From JBEKIK01 sp050013075 (GTDB taxonomy: Bacteria > Planctomycetota > Planctomycetia > Pirellulales > Thermoguttaceae), in contig JBEKFZ010000029.1 in assembly GCA_050013075.1 (NCBI GenBank), forward strand, positions 1 to 45,534: a stretch of DNA of 45,534 bases. The letters run 5' to 3'. Of the stretch, positions 24,161 to 32,630 are shown in pieces (the first letter of the stretch is position 1; the number at the start of each line of letters is the position of its first letter). Both the position numbers and the translations under genes were made by a program. The notes under the pieces are model-generated. The model saw only the letters and a program-made list of their open reading frames with translations, ran no database searches and was not told the origin of the DNA.

Positions 24161-25363
24161 TTATATTGCTTGGCTCATCTTGAACATCGGCAACAGCAGG
24201 GCAACAACCACGAGCAGCACTGCGGCGGCCAGGATCAATAACAGGATAGGCTCGATTAGGCGCACCGCCAGATCGAGTTTTCGCCAGGTGGTTTTTTCCA
24301 GGGAATCGGCCACGTCCAAGAGCACGTTTTCCAAATTATTCGCTTGTTCGGCCACGGCGATCATTTCAACCACGGTCGGGGGAAAGCGTCCGCTGGCCCG
24401 CAGCGGTTCGGCCAGGGATTGGCCGGCGGAAATATTTTCCGTGGCCTCGGCGATGGCCTCGCCCAGCACGCGGTTGCCTGTGGCATTGCGGGAAATTTCC
24501 AACGAGCGCAGGATGGGTACGCCGTTGCGCAACATTGTGCCCAGGATGCGGCAGAATCGGGCCACGGCCAAACTCTGTAAAATGGGTCCGACCAAGGGCA
24601 GCTTCAGTTTCAGCCGATCGAGCCACATTCCGCCTTTCTGCGTAAGGAGCCAGTGCCGCGAGAACCAACCGCCGGCAATCAGCGCCGGCAGCATCCACCA
24701 ACCGTGAGTTCGCAGCATATCGCTTAACCATAGCAACCAATCGGTGGCCGCGGGCAGTTCGTTGCGTTCGCGCAAGCGGGCGAAGAGGTCGCCGAATTGC
24801 GGCACGAAAAACACTATAAGCACGGTTACGACGGTAACGCCCACCACGCACAGAAAGGCGGGATAAGCCACCGCGCCTAGGGTGCGTTTTTTCATATCTT
24901 CCTGGGCTTCGGTGAATTGGGCCACGCGGCTTAAGGCTTCTTCGAGAAAGCCGCCCTCGCCCCCGGCGCGGATCATGCTTATCGACATGTCGTTGAAGAT
25001 CCGGGGGAAACGGTTCATGGCGTCGGCCAAGGTGGCGCCCTCTTCCACCTGGTGGTGAATTTCCTCCAAGATGTGATTCAAACCGGCGTGCGTGGTCTGC
25101 TTTTGGATTACTTCCAACGATCTCAGCAAGGGCACTCCGCTATGCAGCAGATCGGCCATCTGCGCGAACGTGGTGGAGAGCAATTGGCCGGGCACGCGGC
25201 GGACTTTTTTGGGCTCGATCGATTTGACGCTCTCGCCGATTTCCACGGGAAACAACGAGCGGGCGACCAATGCCGCCGTGGCCTCGCGCCGCCCCGCGGC
25301 TTGTATCATGCCGGATATTTTTTGGCCGGTGTTGTCACGAGCTATGTACTGAAAGTCGGTCAT
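24161..25363 (-). CDS. gspF: GspF inner-membrane platform protein
   Basis: The 400-residue protein starts FQYIARDNTGQKISGMI, the usual GspF opening, and has two GspF repeats: QLLSTTFAQMADLLHSGVPLLRSLEVI and SLAVARFCRILGTMLRNGVPILRSLEIS. Membrane helices lie near 165-190, 215-230 and 370-395. GspF is the polytopic base that contacts GspE and helps extrude pseudopilins. Immediately upstream of ATG 25363 is a heptad array with no ribosome-binding sequence, so initiation may depend on coupling with gspE or on an unusual mechanism. Confidence 0.95.
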   Translation of the reverse strand: MTDFQYIARDNTGQKISGMIQAAGRREATAALVARSLFPVEIGESVKSIEPKKVRRVPGQLLSTTFAQMADLLHSGVPLLRSLEVIQKQTTHAGLNHILEEIHHQVEEGATLADAMNRFPRIFNDMSISMIRAGGEGGFLEEALSRVAQFTEAQEDMKKRTLGAVAYPAFLCVVGVTVVTVLIVFFVPQFGDLFARLRERNELPAATDWLLWLSDMLRTHGWWMLPALIAGGWFSRHWLLTQKGGMWLDRLKLKLPLVGPILQSLAVARFCRILGTMLRNGVPILRSLEISRNATGNRVLGEAIAEATENISAGQSLAEPLRASGRFPPTVVEMIAVAEQANNLENVLLDVADSLEKTTWRKLDLAVRLIEPILLLILAAAVLLVVVALLLPMFKMSQAI

Positions 25364-25365
25364 GT

Positions 25366-25400
25366 TTAGTGGTCGGTGGTTAGTGGTCAGTGTTCATGGT
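25366..25400. repeat. Heptad array, unit TTAGTGG / TCGGTGG, abutting gspF start
   Basis: Five units: TTAGTGG, TCGGTGG, TTAGTGG, TCAGTGT and TCATGGT. It begins two bases from the gspF ATG. The next array (25415-25442) is its inverted counterpart, so the two can pair. Confidence 0.9.
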
Positions 25401-25414
25401 AATTTATTTGCTAT

Positions 25415-25442
25415 CCACTAACCACTGACCACTCTCCACTGT
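25415..25442. repeat. Heptad array, unit CCACTAA, abutting gspE stop
   Basis: Four units: CCACTAA, CCACTGA, CCACTCT and CCACTGT. The last unit overlaps the gspE stop codon. Its complement matches the array next to the gspF start. Confidence 0.9.
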
Positions 25443-27136
25443 TAATGCGATATGCTTCCTTTGGTTGCGCCGGCCACTTCGTCTATGGTGGTTTTGCCGG
25501 CAAGGACTTTGACCCAGCCGTCTTGGCGCAAGCTGTGCATGCCTTCTTCGGCGGCGGCCTTGGCGATTTTCCAACTATTGCAACCCTCGTGGGCCAGCTC
25601 GCGGATTTTTTCGGTTGTTACCAGCAGTTCGTACAAGCCCACCCGGCCGGAATATCCCACGTGCCGGCAAATGCGGCAACCGGTCGGACGGTAAAGCGGC
25701 GTTCCGGAGGGCAGTTGATCGAAGGGGAAATCGGGCGGCAGGTCCTCGCGCTTGGGATAATAAGCCTGTTTGCAGTGCGGACAAAGCGTGCGCACCAGGC
25801 GTTGGGCCATCACCGCCTCGACCGTGCTGGAGACCAAAAACGGCTCCACCCCCATGTCGACCAGACGGGTGTATGCCGTTGCCGCGTCGTTGGTGTGCAA
25901 GGTGCTGAACACGAGGTGCCCGGTGAGCGACGCCTGGATGGCGTTTTCGGCGGTTTCCAAGTCGCGGACTTCGCCCACCAGAATGATATCGGGGTCGTGC
26001 CGCAAAATGTTCCGCAACGTATTGCCGAACGTCAATCCGATCTTGGTGTGCACTTGTATCTGGTTGATGCCGTCGAGTTGATATTCCACCGGGTCCTCGG
26101 TGGTGATGATTTTTGTTTCGTCGTTGCGGATTTCCAAAAGCGCGCTGTAAAGGGTGGTGGTTTTTCCGGAACCCGTCGGGCCGGTTACCAGAATAATGCC
26201 GTGCGGCAGGGTGATCAGTTCCCGGAAGGTCTTTAAAAGATCGGGTTCCATGCCCAGATTGCTGAGCGAAAAATCCATGCCGCCTTTATCCAAAAGCCGC
26301 ATCACGATCCCTTCGCCGTGGATCATGGGGATGACGGAAACACGGACGTCGACCTCGCGCCCGGCCACCTTGAGCTGGATGCGGCCGTCCTGGGGCAAAC
26401 GGCGTTCGGCGATGTTAAGCCGGGACATAATTTTCAAACGGCTGATAATCGCCGACTGGAAGCGGTTGATTTCCTGGGGCACCGGCTGGGGATGCAAGAC
26501 GCCGTCTATGCGGTATCGGATGCGAATGCCCGTGGACATCGATTCGACGTGCACGTCGCTGGCCCTGCTTTCCAGGGCCTCGAGAATGATCTCGTTGACC
26601 AGGCGCACGACCGATGGTTCCTGGGCCTCCTGGGAAAGTTCGGATCCGTCGGTTTCGATTTGATCGAGCAATTCGATGCGGTCGTCGGTCTGGGCGATCA
26701 ACCCTTCGATGGTTTCGCTGCCCACGCCCAGATGGGTTTTGATGAGCTTGTCTATTTCCGCCCGCGCGGCAAGCATGGGCACCACCGTCATGCCGGTGGC
26801 CACGCTCAATTCATCGAGGGGATATAAATTGAAGGGATCGCTGGTGGCGACCACCAAAGTGCCGTTGTTCTGGCGAATGGGGAACAGATTTTCGCGGTGA
26901 ATGAAGCGCAAGGGAAACTTTTTCAGCAAAGAGAGGTCGATTTCCGCTTCGGCCAGATCGATGAATTCAATTCCTACTTCCTCGCCCAGGGCGCGCAGGG
27001 CTTTCTCTTCGCTTAAGAATCCCAATTGCACGGCGGCCTGATCGAGCCGCGCGCCGTCGATCTGGGCCTCGCGCGACCGCTGCAATTGGCGGTGGTCGAG
27101 CAATCCTTTTCGTAAGAGAATTTCGCCGGCTTCCAT
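25442..27136 (-). CDS. gspE: GspE/PilB secretion ATPase
   Basis: The 564-residue protein has the N-terminal MshEN-type domain (1-140; LVVATSDPFNLYPLDELS), then the AAA+ motor: Walker A GPTGSGKT (319-326), Asp box (DPVEYQ, 348-353), Walker B IILVGE (384-389) and the His box STLHTNDA (411-418). A zinc-binding segment has paired cysteines C452/C455 and C487/C490. The ATPase powers pseudopilus assembly through GspF. GGTGGCGAG lies just before the ATG. It is the first gene of the cluster on the minus strand, with a strong hairpin upstream (27205-27241) that separates it from the previous gene. Confidence 0.96.
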   Translation of the reverse strand: MEAGEILLRKGLLDHRQLQRSREAQIDGARLDQAAVQLGFLSEEKALRALGEEVGIEFIDLAEAEIDLSLLKKFPLRFIHRENLFPIRQNNGTLVVATSDPFNLYPLDELSVATGMTVVPMLAARAEIDKLIKTHLGVGSETIEGLIAQTDDRIELLDQIETDGSELSQEAQEPSVVRLVNEIILEALESRASDVHVESMSTGIRIRYRIDGVLHPQPVPQEINRFQSAIISRLKIMSRLNIAERRLPQDGRIQLKVAGREVDVRVSVIPMIHGEGIVMRLLDKGGMDFSLSNLGMEPDLLKTFRELITLPHGIILVTGPTGSGKTTTLYSALLEIRNDETKIITTEDPVEYQLDGINQIQVHTKIGLTFGNTLRNILRHDPDIILVGEVRDLETAENAIQASLTGHLVFSTLHTNDAATAYTRLVDMGVEPFLVSSTVEAVMAQRLVRTLCPHCKQAYYPKREDLPPDFPFDQLPSGTPLYRPTGCRICRHVGYSGRVGLYELLVTTEKIRELAHEGCNSWKIAKAAAEEGMHSLRQDGWVKVLAGKTTIDEVAGATKGSISH

Positions 27137-27204
27137 TACTCGCCACCCAGTTATTTAAAAAATCACAACACCTAATTATATATAGAAAACAGGTTTCTCT
27201 CAAA

Positions 27205-27241
27205 TTGCCGGCCGAGTCGCATTACGCTTCTCGGCCGGCAA
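27205..27241. terminator. Strong hairpin between glycine-rich protein gene and gspE
   Basis: Arms TTGCCGGCCGAG (27205-27216) and CTCGGCCGGCAA (27230-27241) are perfectly complementary. On the minus strand TTTGAG follows. It lies after the glycine-rich gene and probably terminates it before gspE. Confidence 0.8.
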
Positions 27242-27326
27242 AATCATCCTGAACTATGTCACGATCAAACGTTGTAACAGCCGCTTGATAAAAGGCGTAT
27301 TTTGGCTGTTGGTTGGGGCGTGCCCA

Positions 27327-28142
27327 CTAATTTGGAGGGGGTGCGCCACCTTCACCGCCGGGACCGCCGCCGCCGGGACCGCCGCCGCCAGCACCACCGC
27401 CGCCGCCAGCACCGCCCCTGCCGCCGCGGCCGCCCGGCCCGCGCATGATAGTCGATAAATCGAAGTCAACCTTCGCCCCCTTCATCTTTTCGAGTTGGGC
27501 GGCTTGATCCGAAGTGAGGACCTCTAGCACTTTTTTGTCGATTTCTTTCATTATTTCCTGCATTTTTGTACGGCGTTCCGCACCGCTTAGACCGGACAAT
27601 TCATCGCGCGATTTCTCCATAGCGTCTTCGCGGATCTTTTTCATTTGATCTTGTTGATCGCTGGTAATTTTCAAGGCTGCGATAATGTCCGGGTCGGACA
27701 AGGCCATGGAACCTTGTGCCTGGAGCAGGATTTGTTTCAGTCTTTCAAGCTGCTTGGGCAGGAGGATTTTGCCCATTTTTTCCATTAATTTATCCTGATT
27801 TTCCTTCATTAATTCCTGCATTTTGGTCCTCTGTTCCTCGGGGCTGAGGTCCTGTGGCAACGAGGAAAAGGCGTTTCGCATGGCCCTCCTTTGTTCTGTT
27901 GCCAGTTCAGTCAATTTGGTTTTCTGGTCGGCATCGATATCCAGTTCCTTTTGGACCTTTTCATTTTGCACGAGTGTGATGAGCATCATACCGCCGCCAC
28001 CGCCCGGGCCCATCATTCCTCGGCCGCCGCCACGTTGGCCGCCGCCACGTTGGCCGCCGCCAGGTTGTGCTTGGACTTCCGAAGCAAGCAGGGCTGCTCC
28101 TAAGAAGCCGATTAGAATCAATAAACCATACTTTCGAGCCAT
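27327..28142 (-). CDS. Secreted glycine-rich helical protein (Spy/CpxP-like pattern)
   Basis: A signal peptide ends at about residue 25 (EVQAQ). Gly/Arg-rich and Met/Gly-rich stretches follow, then a helical core (about 55-215) with two similar blocks: EEQRTKMQELMKE and AERRTKMQEIMKEI, plus LLPKQLERLKQILLQAQG and LTSDQAAQLEKMKG. The LTxxQ-like and L..eQ..kL helices resemble the Spy/CpxP periplasmic chaperone pattern. The C-terminus is a Gly-rich tail. AAAGGAG lies before the ATG. The gene is divergent from the EF-hand gene and shares its upstream region, which suggests a common envelope role. No enzyme motif is present. Confidence 0.75.
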   Translation of the reverse strand: MARKYGLLILIGFLGAALLASEVQAQPGGGQRGGGQRGGGRGMMGPGGGGGMMLITLVQNEKVQKELDIDADQKTKLTELATEQRRAMRNAFSSLPQDLSPEEQRTKMQELMKENQDKLMEKMGKILLPKQLERLKQILLQAQGSMALSDPDIIAALKITSDQQDQMKKIREDAMEKSRDELSGLSGAERRTKMQEIMKEIDKKVLEVLTSDQAAQLEKMKGAKVDFDLSTIMRGPGGRGGRGGAGGGGGAGGGGPGGGGPGGEGGAPPPN

Positions 28143-28209
28143 TACTGAACTCCTTTGTATTGGGAAACAGGGAAAAATAGATGTTTACACGAAACCTTAC
28201 AATAAATCA

Positions 28210-28230
28210 GGGGTTTATTAAGTAAACCCC
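28210..28230. promoter_or_regulatory. Hairpin GGGGTTTA / TAAACCCC in divergent region
   Basis: Perfect 8-base arms (28210-28217 and 28223-28230) with a 5-base loop; AATCA and TGATT extend the pairing outside after a one-base bulge. It lies in the 5' region of the glycine-rich gene and could be an operator or RNA control element. Confidence 0.5.
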
Positions 28231-28307
28231 ATGATTAAATGAAAGTTTCGCAAACCTTTCAAAATGCAACACAAACTTCATATTATGTAACGATTTACGC
28301 AGCGAAT

Positions 28308-28336
28308 TTGGCAAATGTTCATTTTGAATGTACAAT
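28308..28336 (+). promoter_or_regulatory. Sigma-70-type promoter for EF-hand gene
   Basis: TTGGCA (28308-28313) and TACAAT (28331-28336) are 17 bases apart, 121 bases upstream of the EF-hand gene start. Confidence 0.55.
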
Positions 28337-28457
28337 AAATGCTGCAAACGGGGGGATAATAAAAAAGTGGGAACATAGATACTCCTATACCCAAGTTTCT
28401 TCAAATTCGATCAAATTTCAGGGGATGTGGGATATTTAGCGTTGAAGATTTTTTCCT

Positions 28458-29741
28458 ATGCAAAAGAACATATACCTAATAGCCTTGATTGCCCTGTTGG
28501 TATCCGTGCCTATTGCTCTGGCACAAGACATGGGACCTGGTGGCCCTGGTGGAGGCGGTGGTCCTGGTGGAGGTGGTGGGTATATGGGTCCTATGGGTGG
28601 AATGGGACCAATGTACGGCATGGGTGGAGGCATGGGTGGCGGTATGAGAGGCATGGGTGGCGGTATGAGAGGCATGGGCGGCGGCATGAGAGGCATGGGC
28701 GGCGGCATGGGACCAATGGGAGGCATGAGCCCAATGGGTGGCATGGGCGGTAGTATGGGCGGCGGCATGGGCCCAATGGGTGGCATGGGCGGCATGTCGT
28801 ACGAGGCCATGCAACAAGCCCGAGCGCAACGTACGTTGTCCTTGTTGCAAAGTCTTGATACCAATCACAACGGCATGATCGACGCCGAGGAGGCCCAAGG
28901 ACCCAATGGCCAGATGATCGAAAACATTCTGCGCAGGGCCGGAATAGAGCCGAAATACCCCGTATCAATAAGTAAGATTCAAGAGGCAATGAATAATCGT
29001 TCCCGTGGAATGACGGGAAATGCGCCGGCTTCTTCCACAACTGAGAAAACCTCGGAGGAAGCCAAACCCGCGGACGCGACCAGTACGCCGCTTGTGCCGG
29101 GTTTCGGCGAGGTGAGCGTCAAACTGTCGGTGGTGCCTGGGTTCGGCTCGCTAAGCTCTAACACCACGGCCGGCGAAAAGAAGACCGGTACATCGAGCGA
29201 TTCATCCTCGGCATCCGCGAGTTCCACGTCATCAACCCTGTCGCTCGACGATAGAATTCGTCAACACGCCATAAGCTTGATGAAAGAGTACGACACGAAC
29301 AAAAACGGCCAGTTGGAAAAAGAAGAATGGTCGCAAATGAAGGAAAAATATAAAGCGGCCGATACAAATCACGACGGCATTATCACGCTGGACGAACTAA
29401 CGAAATTCTTGATTGCGGACAGCGGGGCCGGGCCCCAAACTTCCGGCGGAACACTGGCGACAAACGCCGGGTCGAATAGCGTTGCCTTACAAGGCAATTT
29501 AGGCGGCTCGAAAACCAACCGTTACCGCTCGTCGTCGGCGTACGAACGGCTGGCCGATCTGAATCTCCCCGACTGGTTCGCTCGCTTCGATGCCGACGGC
29601 GACGGAGAGGTTTCCATGTCGGAGTTCATTAAAGCCAAAGGCGACACGGAATCCACTGCTAAAGAATTCGCCAACTATGACTTGGACAACGACGGCATAA
29701 TCTCTCCGCAAGAGGTTCTGAAGGTGATGAAGAAGAAGTAG
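28458..29741 (+). CDS. Secreted EF-hand protein with Met/Gly-rich repeat
   Basis: The 427-residue protein has a signal peptide (1-22, ending ALAQ), a Met/Gly-rich region (25-113) of GGGMRGM and GPMGGM repeats, and five EF-hand loops: DTNHNGMIDAEE (134-145), DTNKNGQLEKEE (279-290), DTNHDGIITLDE (302-313), DADGDGEVSMSE (378-389) and DLDNDGIISPQE (408-419). All have the Asp/Asn residues for calcium at positions 1, 3 and 5 and Glu at 12. Linkers are Ser/Thr-rich. Such proteins are common in planctomycete envelopes; their role is mostly unknown. It is divergent from the glycine-rich gene and convergent with the permease gene. Confidence 0.85.
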   Translation: MQKNIYLIALIALLVSVPIALAQDMGPGGPGGGGGPGGGGGYMGPMGGMGPMYGMGGGMGGGMRGMGGGMRGMGGGMRGMGGGMGPMGGMSPMGGMGGSMGGGMGPMGGMGGMSYEAMQQARAQRTLSLLQSLDTNHNGMIDAEEAQGPNGQMIENILRRAGIEPKYPVSISKIQEAMNNRSRGMTGNAPASSTTEKTSEEAKPADATSTPLVPGFGEVSVKLSVVPGFGSLSSNTTAGEKKTGTSSDSSSASASSTSSTLSLDDRIRQHAISLMKEYDTNKNGQLEKEEWSQMKEKYKAADTNHDGIITLDELTKFLIADSGAGPQTSGGTLATNAGSNSVALQGNLGGSKTNRYRSSSAYERLADLNLPDWFARFDADGDGEVSMSEFIKAKGDTESTAKEFANYDLDNDGIISPQEVLKVMKKK

Positions 29742-29796
29742 GCGGGCAGTGGTTGTAGGCGCTGGTCGGCAAGGGGTGGGCACTAGTTGGCAAGGG

Positions 29797-29851
29797 GTGG
29801 GCAGTTCACTGCCCACTCTCAAGATCATCCCTGCGAAACCGCAAGCGGTTT
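29797..29851 (+). repeat. Composite element 3 (hairpin A - hairpin B)
   Basis: Hairpin A (29797-29816) and hairpin B (29836-29851) in the standard orientation lie between two convergent genes. A partial duplicate of the segment before hairpin A (GGCAAGGGGTGGGCA) stands just upstream. No heptad array is seen here. Confidence 0.9.
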
Positions 29852-29868
29852 TATAGCTCATCTGATAT

Positions 29869-31005
29869 TCATTCCCACATCGAATGCGCCAATCCCACGG
29901 CTGGGGGAATGAAGATTATTAACGGGCTCCACGCGGCCAGGGCTGCAGGGATGATGGAGCTCGATCCGAGTTGCTGCAAGCCGATCACGGTTAGAAGAAA
30001 TACGGTCGTTATGCCCATGCACATGCCGATTGCAAGGAATACGTTGTGGCTTTCGCGCCGCACCACCAGGGGCAAACCCAAAAACAAAAGTGTAAGATCC
30101 AGCAACGGTTGGACGATGCGGGCATGGATTTTAACGCGGACGTCGGCGCCGAAACCCACGCTGCTGTTGTCCAGTCCGGCGATTAATTGGGCGGTCGAGG
30201 AGAAGTTTTTAAATCCGATTCCGCCGGTGAGTTGCTCGAAATCCAGATTGCTGGCGATAAAGCACTGGCCGGGCTTGAGCCATTGAGGCCGATCATGGGG
30301 GGTAATTAGCACCGGGCGCCCGGCGAGTAACAGAGACGGCAGGGAGTCAAGATTTTTCGGCTTGCGCATTTCATCGAATAGATATCCGCCGGGGCGATCC
30401 CCTTGCGGCGGACAGTAATATGCGTTCTTGGCCTGCAATTGTCTGCCGTATTGATTCAGCGACGGGGGCATGTGGAAATCGGGCGACTCGAGCCGCATGT
30501 TTTCGGCGTAAGTGCACTTGCCGTTGATCAACACGTCGGTCTGATTGTCGTAGCGCGGATCGAAATCTTGCGCCTGGTCGCCGATGAGATCTTGGGGGCG
30601 GCGGGCCAATTCGTCGCGAAAACGGGGCATGATCAATTCACGGTTGACCATGGCCAGGAGGCTGATAACGACCGCGGCGGCGATTAAAGGCGTTACTATC
30701 CGAATCCGCGATATGCCCGCCATCATCAAAGCGGTCATTTCATTATGGCGTTGCAGCCAGGATACGGTGAACATCGCCGAAATCAACACCAGGATGCCGT
30801 TGATAAGGTCGAAAATGGCGAAAGTTTTGTAGCTGTAATACTGTCCGGCGAATTTCAGCACGCCGCCCATTTTTTCGCCGCAGCGGAGGAAATCCTCGAC
30901 GTGCGTGGAACAATCGATGATTACATAAAGGCCCATGAGACTTAAAAAACAAATTAAAAAAGTCTTCAAAAACTGGCGGATCAGATAACGGTCGATGATG
31001 CACAT
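29869..31005 (-). CDS. LptF/LptG-type permease (YjgP/YjgQ family)
   Basis: The 378-residue protein begins IIDRYLIRQFLKTFLICFLSL, the conserved opening of LptF/G permeases, and has three helices at the N-terminus and three at the C-terminus around a soluble beta domain (about 120-270). The EMTALMMAGIS motif near residue 88 is the coupling-helix region that contacts the LptB ATPase. These permeases extract lipopolysaccharide from the inner membrane for transport to the outer membrane. Only one such gene is here; whether it is LptF or LptG is not clear. It starts nine bases after the aminotransferase stop. Confidence 0.88.
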   Translation of the reverse strand: MCIIDRYLIRQFLKTFLICFLSLMGLYVIIDCSTHVEDFLRCGEKMGGVLKFAGQYYSYKTFAIFDLINGILVLISAMFTVSWLQRHNEMTALMMAGISRIRIVTPLIAAAVVISLLAMVNRELIMPRFRDELARRPQDLIGDQAQDFDPRYDNQTDVLINGKCTYAENMRLESPDFHMPPSLNQYGRQLQAKNAYYCPPQGDRPGGYLFDEMRKPKNLDSLPSLLLAGRPVLITPHDRPQWLKPGQCFIASNLDFEQLTGGIGFKNFSSTAQLIAGLDNSSVGFGADVRVKIHARIVQPLLDLTLLFLGLPLVVRRESHNVFLAIGMCMGITTVFLLTVIGLQQLGSSSIIPAALAAWSPLIIFIPPAVGLAHSMWE

Positions 31006-31014
31006 GATAAACCC

Positions 31015-32331
31015 TCACCTGGGCCCTTTTCGGACGCCAACCGAAGGTTGGTCGAGAGAATGGAGTTTTCGGATGGCCCGGGCCAATGATTCGACGCCGC
31101 GGCGGAGACTCGAGCGGCACTGGATGCCGAAACTCAATCGGATCGTATTTTTTCGCACCGGCACGCCTTCGCCGGGATAGCAATACTCGCCGGGCACGTA
31201 GAGCACGCCTTGGTCCACGGCCTTGTCGAAAAGGGGGCCTTCAATTCCCGCGTCGATTTCCTCCGGCAAGCGCAGCCAGACATACAAGCCGCCCGCGGGC
31301 CGCACCCAGCGGATGCCTTTAAGCGGGGCCAGGAATTCGTCAGCCGCCTGAACAGCGGCGTCCAGTTTTTCGCGGTAATTGTCCCGCACCCGTCGGATGT
31401 GTTCATCGAATAGTTTCAACTCTAAAACGGCGGACATCAATAGTTGGTTGAAGTTGGGCGAGCCGAAATCCAGGTTTCCCTTTTCGGCCAGCACCGGAGT
31501 GAGCAGCGCCGGCGGCAAAAGGCCCCAACCCACGCGTATTCCCGGCGAATACGACTTGGAAAACGTGCCGGCTTGAACCACCGTGTCGCCTTCGGGATCG
31601 AAACTCCGCAGGCTGGGCAGGTCGTCGCCGTAATAGCGCAACTCGCGATAGGCGACGTCCTCGATAATGTAGAGTTTGCTCTCATGCGACCAGCGTTTGG
31701 CAAGCTCGACCAATTCGGCCCGGCGTTTCATGGGCATGGTTATGCCGCTGGGATTGTCGAAATAAGAGGTGACATAAATTGCCTTGACGCGTTGCAATTC
31801 GCCGGCCGATTTCCGCCGCAAAAGTTCCTCCTCGACGGCCTGGGGAATAATGCCCTGATCGTCGGTTTCGACCCCCACCGCTTTAACGCCCAGATTGGCC
31901 AACGTGCCCAAGTACACGAAATAACTGGGCGCGGCGCAAATTACGATGTCGCCCGGATCCATGAGCACGTCGCCAAGCAGGAACAACAACTGATTGCTGC
32001 CGGGCATGATCACCACTTGTTCCGCTGAAATGTTCAATTCCCCGGCCGTGCGCCCGTCGGAGTGAAGCATGCGGTCGAGCACCGCCTCGCGCAACGGAAG
32101 ATATCCGATGGTGGAACCGTACTGCAAACTCAGGCGGGCTTTTTGGGGATCGGACAGGATCGCTTCCGCGGCCAAGCGGGTGGTTTCGATCGGCAGGGTT
32201 TCGGAGTCCACAAAACCGGCGGCCAAGGAAACCAGGTCCGGCCGGGCCAAGGTCTTGGCCATCAAAACCGAGGCAATCGGTTCCCCGGGGGCCCAAGTGG
32301 CTCGGCGGCTTAGTCCGTGGAGTGTTTGCAT
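31015..32331 (-). CDS. PLP-dependent aminotransferase, class I/II (2-aminoadipate type)
   Basis: The 438-residue protein has the fold-type I order: SLQYGSTIGYLPLREAV, GSNQLLFLLGDVLMDPGDIV, the substrate loop YVTSYFDNPSGITM, the PLP-phenol Asp/Tyr segment (IIEDVAYRELRY) and the PLP lysine in GTFSKSYSPGIRVGW. The sequence is closest to the LysN/MocR-type aminotransferase group (2-aminoadipate or aromatic amino acids). The amino acid substrate cannot be told. The start is preceded by heptad-like CCTGAACCGTTTC with no ribosome site. It lies just upstream of the LptF/G gene. Confidence 0.9.
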   Translation of the reverse strand: MQTLHGLSRRATWAPGEPIASVLMAKTLARPDLVSLAAGFVDSETLPIETTRLAAEAILSDPQKARLSLQYGSTIGYLPLREAVLDRMLHSDGRTAGELNISAEQVVIMPGSNQLLFLLGDVLMDPGDIVICAAPSYFVYLGTLANLGVKAVGVETDDQGIIPQAVEEELLRRKSAGELQRVKAIYVTSYFDNPSGITMPMKRRAELVELAKRWSHESKLYIIEDVAYRELRYYGDDLPSLRSFDPEGDTVVQAGTFSKSYSPGIRVGWGLLPPALLTPVLAEKGNLDFGSPNFNQLLMSAVLELKLFDEHIRRVRDNYREKLDAAVQAADEFLAPLKGIRWVRPAGGLYVWLRLPEEIDAGIEGPLFDKAVDQGVLYVPGEYCYPGEGVPVRKNTIRLSFGIQCRSSLRRGVESLARAIRKLHSLDQPSVGVRKGPR

Positions 32332-32385
32332 GAAACGGTTCAGGGTTCAGTTTAGCCGCGACCCGAAGGGGAGCGCGGAAAATTA

Positions 32386-32413
32386 TTCAGGGTTCAGGAT
32401 TCAGGGTTCAGGG
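32386..32413. repeat. Heptad array, unit TTCAGGG
   Basis: Four units: TTCAGGG, TTCAGGA, TTCAGGG and TTCAGGG. Two further TTCAGGG-like units and a GCCGCGACCCG / GGAGCGCGG hairpin lie between it and the aminotransferase start, which follows without a ribosome site. Confidence 0.85.
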
Positions 32414-32630
32414 TTGCGCTACTATCAGCATACTGAACCCTGACTACTGAACCCTTTAAATACCATAAAATGCCTCGGTGGTGTAGATCAATCGGGCAAT
32501 AGGGGTAATGGCCGGCATTTTTGGGCATCTCGTGGATTGCCAATCCCTCCATTTTATAACACAATTATCGGTGCTATCATTGTGGGCGACAGTTCGGTTG
32601 CTCGGCCTTCTTTTTCGTACACATGGACTT

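Larger units (their letters stand above)
28143..28457. other. Divergent AT-rich promoter region
   Basis: This 315-base stretch lies between the divergent glycine-rich and EF-hand genes. It holds a hairpin (28210-28230) and a promoter-like pair for the EF-hand gene (28308-28336). No gene is seen. Confidence 0.7.

Noticed and set aside
28436..28864. Pro/Met-rich minus-strand frame opposite the EF-hand gene
   Set aside because: It mirrors the Met/Gly-rich repeat, and the plus-strand gene has a signal peptide and five EF-hands.
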